Of a stretch of 64,000 bases of DNA, positions 58,049 through 64,000 are shown one piece after another; position 1 is the stretch's first letter, and each line of letters opens with the position of its first letter. The stretch is from Polyangium fumosum (GTDB lineage Bacteria; Myxococcota_A; Polyangia; Polyangiales; Polyangiaceae). Under the pieces are notes generated by a model. The model saw only the letters and a list, made by a program, of their open reading frames with translations, made no database searches and was not told the DNA's origin. The translations under genes were made by a program, and so were the position numbers. The DNA lies in the NCBI RefSeq assembly GCF_005144585.1, contig NZ_SSMQ01000023.1, forward strand, positions 1 to 64,000, given 5' to 3'.

Positions 58049-59518
58049 TCAATTGCAGGTGAGCTGCGGCTGCACCGGCGTCGCTTTCAAAAGGACGGCC
58101 GTGCCATCGCCGAGCTGCCCGGCGTCGTTACGCCCCCATATGTAGATCGTACCGTCGGCCGTGAGCGCGAAGCTGTGCTGCGCGTCGGGGCCCGCCGCGA
58201 TCGTCTTGATCGCGGGCAGTCCGGCGATCTGCGCCGGCGTCGCTCGTTGCGAGGTGCTGCCATCACCGAGCTGCCCGTTCTGGTTATCGCCCCAGGTCCA
58301 TAAGGTCCCGTCGCTCCGGAGCGCCATGCTGTGCAGATCGCCTGCAGCGATGGCCACCACGTCGGAGAGCCCCTGCACCTGCACGGGCGTATTTCGCTGC
58401 GTCGTGGTCCCGTCGCCGAGCTGACCGTTCGTATTCTGGCCCCAGGCCCATACGGTCTTGTCGGACTTCAGCACCAGGTTATGCCCCTGCCCGGCTGCCA
58501 CAGCCACGGCCCCCGTCATGCCTTGCACCTGCACGGCCGTATTTCGTTGCATCGTGGTGCCATCGCCGAGCTGGCCATACAGGTTCAATCCCCAGGCCCA
58601 CGCCGTTCCATCTGCCCGGAGCGCCACGTTGTGGAGCTGCCCGGACGCGACGATGGCCACGTTGGCGAGGTTCTGCACCTGAATGGGCGCCGTGCGATTG
58701 TTGACGCTCCCATCGCCGAGCTGACCGTTCGTGTTCTGCCCCCAAGCCCATACCGCGCCGGCCTTCGTGAGCGCCAGCGAATGGTACGAGCCCGCGGTGA
58801 CGGAAATGATGTCGGCAATGTTCTGCACCAGCACCGGCGTATTCCGTTGCGTCGTGGTCCCGTCGCCGAGCTGGCCATACAGGTTCGATCCCCAGGCCCG
58901 GACCGTGCCGTCACTCTTGACCGACACCGCGTGGACACGCCCCGCGGCGATCCGCAAGGCGCCCGTCAGCCCCTTGACCGGCACCGGCGTGGGCTGATTG
59001 TTCGTGCTCCCTTCGCCGAGCTGACCCGAGGCGTTGCTCCCCCAGCCCATGACCGTGCCTTCGCCGCGCACCGCCAAGCTATGCCCGCGACCGCCGGCCA
59101 CGTCGACGAGACAAGGCCCCTTTTCGCAGGTTGGACCCGTATATCCGGGGGCACAAACGCATACGAAGGCGCCATCCGTGTTCGTGCACGTGGCGTTTGC
59201 GCTACACGGGTTCGACGTGCACTCGTCGATGTCCTCGCATTTCGTGGGCTCGCCGCTGCACGTGAAGCCCTGCTCCGTCGAACACGTGGCCGAGCACCCG
59301 TCACCGTCCGCCGTATTGCCGTCGTCGCAGTCCTCGCCGCCGCCGACGATCCCATCGCCACATTCCTGGTCGCCCTCCCCTCCGGAACCCCCCTCGCCAA
59401 TCGTCCCGGAGGCCCGCGCGCAGCCCCCGCCCGATGCTCCGAGCACGCCCGAGAGGAGCGCCCCGCTCAGCAACGTGGCCAGCGCTGTCCAGCTCGTCAT
59501 CGTTCGAATTTGGTCCAC
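58049..59518 (-). CDS. RCC1-repeat lipoprotein with DUF4215 and EGF-like domains
   Basis: A 489-residue exported protein. After a signal ending GGGCAR come a myxobacterial Cys-rich DUF4215 repeat (CGDGIVGGGEDCDDGN, GDGCSATC), a calcium-binding EGF-like domain (DIDECTSNPCSANATC, CVCAPGYTGPTCE), and seven RCC1/BNR-type repeats of about 50 residues, each with a GHSLAV/YHSLAL strand and WGSNxYGQLGDG (residues 150-470). The repeats form a seven-bladed propeller. Its target is unknown; RCC1 propellers bind proteins. The start is GTG at 59518 with GGAGGAG seven bases upstream. Confidence 0.82.
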   Translation of the reverse strand: MDQIRTMTSWTALATLLSGALLSGVLGASGGGCARASGTIGEGGSGGEGDQECGDGIVGGGEDCDDGNTADGDGCSATCSTEQGFTCSGEPTKCEDIDECTSNPCSANATCTNTDGAFVCVCAPGYTGPTCEKGPCLVDVAGGRGHSLAVRGEGTVMGWGSNASGQLGEGSTNNQPTPVPVKGLTGALRIAAGRVHAVSVKSDGTVRAWGSNLYGQLGDGTTTQRNTPVLVQNIADIISVTAGSYHSLALTKAGAVWAWGQNTNGQLGDGSVNNRTAPIQVQNLANVAIVASGQLHNVALRADGTAWAWGLNLYGQLGDGTTMQRNTAVQVQGMTGAVAVAAGQGHNLVLKSDKTVWAWGQNTNGQLGDGTTTQRNTPVQVQGLSDVVAIAAGDLHSMALRSDGTLWTWGDNQNGQLGDGSTSQRATPAQIAGLPAIKTIAAGPDAQHSFALTADGTIYIWGRNDAGQLGDGTAVLLKATPVQPQLTCN

Positions 59519-59581
59519 TGCTCGACTCCTCCCTCTGGATCTCGCCGCGTACCACGTCCATATACCCGATTCCAGGAACCT

Positions 59582-61372
59582 TCAAAGCCCCAGCGCGAGC
59601 CCGCTCTTGTTGCGTGGCTCGGCGGCGCCCGTCCACACGCCGCCCGGACCCCGCACGATCGACGGCGCGTCAGCGATCGCGTCCCACGCCTCGAATTTGT
59701 GCCCACGCGCGCCGAGCGCCCGCTGCACGTCGTCCGGCAGCCCGCCTTCCTCGATGAAGATCTGATCGGGCAAATGTTGATGATGCACCCGCGGCGCGCC
59801 CACGGCCGCGGTCGCGCCCATTCCGTGATCGAGCACGTTCGTGATCACCGCGAGCGCCGCCGAGATGATCGTCGGCCCGCCGGCCGCGCCCGTCACGATC
59901 CGCACGGCCCCGTCCGGCCCCACCACGATCGTCGGCGTCATCGACGAGAGCATCCTCTTGCCCGGCGCGACCGCATTCGCCTCGCCCTGCACGAGGCCAA
60001 AGACGTTGGGCTTTCCGGGCTCGGTCGCGAAATCGTCCATCTCGTTGTTCAGGAGAAACCCGCCGCCCCGCACGACCACGGCCGAGCCGAGGGACGTATT
60101 GATCGTCGTCGTCAACGCCACGGCCGCGCCGCTGCGATCGACGATCGAAAAATGGGTCGTGTGTTTTTTCTCGTCCGCGCCCCCGCGCCCGGGCCCGACC
60201 TCGGACGAGGGCGTCGCGCGGGCCGGCTCGATCGAGGCACGCGCCTTCTCCATGGCCTCCGCCGAGAGAAACTCGCCCGTGGGGACCGGCACGAACGCGG
60301 GATCGCCCAGGAAATGGTTTCTCTTGGCGAACGCGCGCCGCGACGTCTCCACCGTCACGTGCAGCGCCTCCGTCGAAAGAAACCCCATCTTCCCGAGATC
60401 GTAGCCCCCGAGCACGCCGAGCGAGAATGCGAGCACGAGCCCGCCGGACGAGGGCGGCGGCATCGCGAACACCTTGTGCCCGCGATACTCCATCTCGACC
60501 GGCGTCCGCCAGACCGGCCGATAGGCCGCGAGATCCTCGGCCGTCACGATCCCCCCGCCCGCCTTCATTTCCTCGACGAGGAGGTTTGCCGTCTCGCCCT
60601 CGTAAAACCCCGGCGCCCCGCGCTCCGCGATCCGCACGAGCACCTGCGCGAGCTCCGGGTTTTTCAGGACCGCCCCCACGCCGAGCGGCTTTCCCCCGGG
60701 CATGAACATCGCGGCCGAGGCCGGAAACCGGGCGATGTCCGCCGCGCGATCCCGGAGGATCTCGGCGAGCCCCTCGTCCACGACGAACCCCTCCTCCGCG
60801 AACCGGATCGCGGGCGCGACGAGCTCCTTCCACGGAAGTTTCCCGTACGTACGATGCGCCTCCCCTAACCCGGCCACCGCCCCCGGCACCCCCGCGGCCA
60901 GGTGACCCACGAGCGACGCGTCGTTTTTCCCAAAGAACATTTCCCGCGTCGCCTTCGCCGGCGCGGTCTCGCGAAAATCGAGCGCGCGCACCTCCCCTTG
61001 TTCCGCGCGTACGACCATGAATCCCCCGCCGCCGATGTTCCCCGCCTGCGGGAACACCACGGCGAGCGCGAATGCCACACCCACCGCCGCGTCCACGGCG
61101 CTCCCGCCCTTGCGGAGGATCTCCACGCCCACGCGCGTCGCGTCGGCCGCGTCGCTCGTGACCATGCCCTCCCGCCCCGACGCGGGCGCAGCGCGCAAAT
61201 CGAAGCGCCACTTCGCAGGGACACGCGCGAGCGCGGGCACCACGGCAGGCGAGGACGCGACCGCCGGCACCTCCGGCGGTTTTGCGCCTTCGCCGCACGA
61301 AGCCGCGAGGATGGAGGAAACGAGGAAAGTGGCGCGGACGAGGAGCCGGCGCGCGGCAGCGTTGGCGTTCAC
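59582..61372 (-). CDS. ggt: gamma-glutamyltransferase
   Basis: A 596-residue N-terminal-nucleophile hydrolase precursor. The nucleophile threonine is in KKHTTHFSIVD near residue 396, the self-cleavage site dividing the two subunits; downstream are LTTTINTSLGSAVVV, LLNNEMDDFA, and SSMTPTIVV and GAAGGPTIISA substrate loops. The N-terminus has a signal with lipobox LAASC, so the enzyme is likely a lipoprotein acting in the periplasm or at the surface. It removes gamma-glutamyl groups from glutathione and related peptides. The start is GTG. Confidence 0.9.
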   Translation of the reverse strand: MNANAAARRLLVRATFLVSSILAASCGEGAKPPEVPAVASSPAVVPALARVPAKWRFDLRAAPASGREGMVTSDAADATRVGVEILRKGGSAVDAAVGVAFALAVVFPQAGNIGGGGFMVVRAEQGEVRALDFRETAPAKATREMFFGKNDASLVGHLAAGVPGAVAGLGEAHRTYGKLPWKELVAPAIRFAEEGFVVDEGLAEILRDRAADIARFPASAAMFMPGGKPLGVGAVLKNPELAQVLVRIAERGAPGFYEGETANLLVEEMKAGGGIVTAEDLAAYRPVWRTPVEMEYRGHKVFAMPPPSSGGLVLAFSLGVLGGYDLGKMGFLSTEALHVTVETSRRAFAKRNHFLGDPAFVPVPTGEFLSAEAMEKARASIEPARATPSSEVGPGRGGADEKKHTTHFSIVDRSGAAVALTTTINTSLGSAVVVRGGGFLLNNEMDDFATEPGKPNVFGLVQGEANAVAPGKRMLSSMTPTIVVGPDGAVRIVTGAAGGPTIISAALAVITNVLDHGMGATAAVGAPRVHHQHLPDQIFIEEGGLPDDVQRALGARGHKFEAWDAIADAPSIVRGPGGVWTGAAEPRNKSGLALGL

Positions 61373-61479
61373 GGGCGCTACATACCACGCGCGTCGCGAA
61401 GGCCCGCATCGATCGTACGATCGTCTTCATGCCGCCGCGCGCCTCGCGTAAGGATGGACAGGAACCGCGGAGGTCCTCC

Positions 61480-63168
61480 ATGCGATCTTTCTTTTCGTCC
61501 ATCACCCTCGCCACGCTCGCCTGCACCACCCTGCTCACCGCTTGCGGAGGCAATGGCGGCAAAGTCGAAAGCGGGAGCGGCGCCGGAAGCGGCAGCGGCG
61601 GCGCAGGCGGCAGCGGCGGCGGCAGCGGCGGCGCAGGCGGCAGCGGCGGCGCAGGCGGCAGCACCCCGATGGGCTGCGAGCCGCCGAACGAGCTTGCCGA
61701 CGTCTCCAGCCCGACCACCGTCGTCGGCACGGGGACGCCCGCGAGCTGCACCGAAGCGGCGCTCGACGCGGCGATCACGAACGGCGGCGTCATCGTCTTC
61801 GATTGTGGCCCCGACCCGGCCACCATCGTCCTGAGCAAGGCGAAGACCATCCAATCCGATACCGTCGTCGACGGCGGCGGCCGCGTCACCTTGAGCGGCG
61901 ACCAAAAGACCCGCATTTTCGAGATGGACACGAAAAACTTCGAGGCCACGAGCCCCACCCTCACCGTGCAGCGCCTCACGCTCCGGGACGGCAAAGCCTC
62001 GGGCACGGCCATTCCGCTCGGCACCGACGTCGACGGCGGCGGCGGCGCCATCTACCACGTCGGCGGCAACGTCAGCGTCGTCGATTGCGTTTTTCTGGAC
62101 AACGAGGCCGCGCTGGAGGGCCCGGACGTCGCGGGCGGCGCCATTTCCAGCATCGGCCGGGGCACGCTCCGCGTCATGAGCAGCCGCTTCGCGGGCAACC
62201 GCGCCTCGAACGGCGGGGCCATCGGCGCGCTCGGCGCAGCGATCCTCATCGCGAACAGCACCCTCGAAGGAAACCGGGCCACGGGCTACGGCGCCAACTC
62301 CGTCGAGCCGAATGGCCAGCAGATCGGCCGCGGCGGCAATGGCGGCGCGATCTGCATGGATGGGCAAGGGCGGACGCTCTCGATCTGCGGCACGCTCGTC
62401 CAGAACAACCAGGGCCGCGCCTACGGCGGCGCGCTCTTTCGCACCGGCTACGAGACCGAACCCACGATCATCGATCGTTCGACCTTCGACGGGAACTCCA
62501 TCGTGGATCAGAACGACGCCCCCGGAATGCCGAGCAGCGCCGGCGGCCTCTACATCCAGGGCACGCACGTCACGATGACCGCGTCGACGGTCTCGAACAA
62601 CCAATCCGAGGCCGTCGCGGGCCTCTGGATCCTCGGCCACGGCGCGACGCCCGCCATCGCGGATCTCACGAACGTGACCCTCACGGGCAACACCACCTAT
62701 CCCCGCGCCGATTTCACGACCCGTGGCATCGGCGGCGGCCTGTACATCGGCGATAAGACCACCGGCAAGCTCACGAACTGCACGATCGTCGGGAACGCGG
62801 CCCAGTTCGCCTCGGGCATCGCCAACGTCTCGAACCTCGAGCTCCACAACACGATCCTCCACAACGACGCCGAGAACCCGTACACCCCCCTCAACTGCAC
62901 GGGCAGCGCCTACGCGCAGCCGCCCGGCACCGGGACGAACAACCTTCAATGGCCCATCGGGATCAAAGACGACATGGATTGCACGCCGGGCATCTCCCGC
63001 GTGGATCCGCTCCTCGGCGACCTCGCCGACAACGGCGGCCCCACACGGACGATCGCGCCCCAGGCGGCGAGCCCCGCGATCGGCGCGGGCACCAATTGCC
63101 CGCCCACCGATCAACGGGGCAACCCCCGCAATCCGGCGCAATGCACGCTCGGCGCTTACGAACCCTGA
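61480..63168 (+). CDS. beta-helix lipoprotein, choice-of-anchor type
   Basis: A 562-residue lipoprotein: signal with lipobox LTACGG, a Gly/Ser/Ala repeat linker (GGAGGSGGGSGG-like, residues 28-58), then a right-handed parallel beta-helix with polymorphic-outer-membrane or pectate-lyase-like turns (VVDGGGRVTLSG, NRASNGGAI, NRATGYGAN, NNQGRAYGGALF). The C-terminus (DPLLGDLADNGGPTRTIAP, SPAIGAGTNCPP, DQRGNPR) is the choice-of-anchor segment of many secreted bacterial beta-helices. No lyase catalytic residues were identified. GGAGG lies just before ATG 61480. It is divergent from ggt. Confidence 0.82.
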   Translation: MRSFFSSITLATLACTTLLTACGGNGGKVESGSGAGSGSGGAGGSGGGSGGAGGSGGAGGSTPMGCEPPNELADVSSPTTVVGTGTPASCTEAALDAAITNGGVIVFDCGPDPATIVLSKAKTIQSDTVVDGGGRVTLSGDQKTRIFEMDTKNFEATSPTLTVQRLTLRDGKASGTAIPLGTDVDGGGGAIYHVGGNVSVVDCVFLDNEAALEGPDVAGGAISSIGRGTLRVMSSRFAGNRASNGGAIGALGAAILIANSTLEGNRATGYGANSVEPNGQQIGRGGNGGAICMDGQGRTLSICGTLVQNNQGRAYGGALFRTGYETEPTIIDRSTFDGNSIVDQNDAPGMPSSAGGLYIQGTHVTMTASTVSNNQSEAVAGLWILGHGATPAIADLTNVTLTGNTTYPRADFTTRGIGGGLYIGDKTTGKLTNCTIVGNAAQFASGIANVSNLELHNTILHNDAENPYTPLNCTGSAYAQPPGTGTNNLQWPIGIKDDMDCTPGISRVDPLLGDLADNGGPTRTIAPQAASPAIGAGTNCPPTDQRGNPRNPAQCTLGAYEP

Positions 63169-63193
63169 CGCTTTCGACCGCGCGTGCCCCCGG

Positions 63194-64000
63194 TCAACTC
63201 GCGCCGGCGCGAACGACCGGGAGCCGGAAGCAGAACCGGCTCCCCCGCGGCACGTTGTCTTCGATCCAGCTCGTGCCGCCGTGCGCCTCGACGGCCATTT
63301 TGCAAAAGGCGAGTCCGAGCCCCCAACCGGTGCGGCCCTTCTCTTCGACCCGCACGTACCGGTCGAAAATGCACTGACGCATCTCGACCGGGACCCCGGG
63401 GCCCTCGTCGCAGATCGCGACCGTCACCCACGCGGCGTCCGCATGCGCCTCGATGCGCACCGTGCTCTTCGTGGGGCTGTGACGAATCGCGTTGTCGACG
63501 AGGTTCTGCAGCGTGCGTCCGAGGAGCTCTCGATCGGCCCAGAGCGCGCCCTCGGGCACATCACACGACACCTCGATCCCCTGCTCGCGTTTTTCGGCGA
63601 GCGGCAAGAGCTGCTCGCGAATCTCGGCGATGAGCCCGCCGAGATCCACGACAGCGTAACGCGGCACGAGCCTGCCCTCCTCGCTCTGGGCGATATCGAG
63701 CACGCTCGCCGCCGTGCGGACGATGCGCTCCGCCGAGGAAAACACGACGCCCCAGCGGCGCCGCTCCGCGGGCCCGAGGTCGGGGCTCCGGAGCTGCAAA
63801 GAAGCGGCGAGCACGATGGCGGCGGCGGGGCTCTTGAGATCGTGCACGACGAGCGCGCTCAGCGCCTCCTTTTGCCGCTGAAGCTCGAGCAGGGCCGCGT
63901 GCTCCTCGGCGAGCCTTTGGCTCTTCTCCTCGAGCTCGCGCGTCCGGTCCTGCACGCGTTTCTCCAGCTCGGCGTAGACCTCGACATTCTCCATCGCCAC
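63194..64000 (-). CDS. sensor histidine kinase, C-terminal part (runs off window)
   Basis: The 268 visible residues start after an unseen N-terminal region. A coiled coil (RTRELEEKSQRLAEEHAALLELQRQ; quoted to RTRELEEKSQRLAEEH) leads to the phospho-accepting VVHDLKSP motif near residue 52, then the catalytic ATP domain with N box QNLVDNAIRHSP, G1 DEGPGVP and G2 GWGLGLAFCKMAVEAHGG. The coil and H box indicate a GAF- or PAS-linked cytoplasmic kinase. Its sensor and partner regulator lie outside the window. It is convergent with the beta-helix gene. Confidence 0.85.
   Translation of the reverse strand: MAMENVEVYAELEKRVQDRTRELEEKSQRLAEEHAALLELQRQKEALSALVVHDLKSPAAAIVLAASLQLRSPDLGPAERRRWGVVFSSAERIVRTAASVLDIAQSEEGRLVPRYAVVDLGGLIAEIREQLLPLAEKREQGIEVSCDVPEGALWADRELLGRTLQNLVDNAIRHSPTKSTVRIEAHADAAWVTVAICDEGPGVPVEMRQCIFDRYVRVEEKGRTGWGLGLAFCKMAVEAHGGTSWIEDNVPRGSRFCFRLPVVRAGAS

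Overview
The window is high-GC DNA (about 70 %) with dense, mostly short-spaced genes and the gene content of a myxobacterium, most likely a Polyangium/Sorangium-type member of the Polyangiales. The pointers are adjacent traA and traB outer-membrane-exchange genes, a MYXO-CTERM-like C-terminus, a myxobacterial double-CXXCG protein, an AgmX/PglI-type lipoprotein, three large Ser/Thr-kinase genes and many Cys-rich or Gly/Ser-linked surface lipoproteins. No rRNA, tRNA, CRISPR array, complete insertion sequence or prophage was seen.

Layout. 1-1300: a truncated AHH-type toxin domain followed by a double-CXXCG protein, a possible toxin/immunity remnant. 1350-8900: sterol-desaturase-family protein, Ser/Thr kinase, a divergent membrane pyrophosphatase with a clear terminator, and small or secreted proteins. 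8945-13030: acyl-CoA ligase diverging from miaB and a gamma-carbonic anhydrase. 13060-16120: VanW protein, FGE-like protein and a Cys-rich lipoprotein. 16118-20109: a minus-strand operon of methyltransferase, small precursor peptide, radical SAM protein, lasso-B2-type protease, PqqD-like recognition protein and HprK-like kinase. It looks like a RiPP pathway with a lasso-style leader but no lasso cyclase, and is the most novel-looking locus here. 20110-24953: glutathione transferase, WD40 protein, four-helix-bundle protein, hexanucleotide tracts and dispersed hairpin repeats. 24954-26422: FetAB-like exporter. 26896-38122: two giant kinase/ATPase regulators, a response regulator, a methyltransferase and a membrane protein. 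38479-41865: STAS-like protein, terpene synthase and acyl-CoA dehydrogenase. 42019-46001: traA-traB. 46194-51700: lipoprotein, serA convergent with an FAD oxidase that is probably D-2-hydroxyglutarate dehydrogenase, PLP decarboxylase, methyltransferase. 51762-54804: solitary Dam-type methylase with IS-end-like repeats beside it, phosphatidylserine synthase, lipoprotein. 55036-64000: repeat-rich surface proteins, gamma-glutamyltransferase, beta-helix lipoprotein and a partial histidine kinase.

Connections. TraA/TraB mediate cell-cell fusion and exchange of outer-membrane proteins and lipids in Myxococcus, and there they deliver polymorphic SitA lipoprotein toxins. The AHH/double-CXXCG pair at the window start may belong to that kind of system, but this is inference. 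A family of about 100-bp intergenic elements made of four consecutive hairpins recurs at least four times, in both orientations, and is a candidate mobile REP-like repeat.
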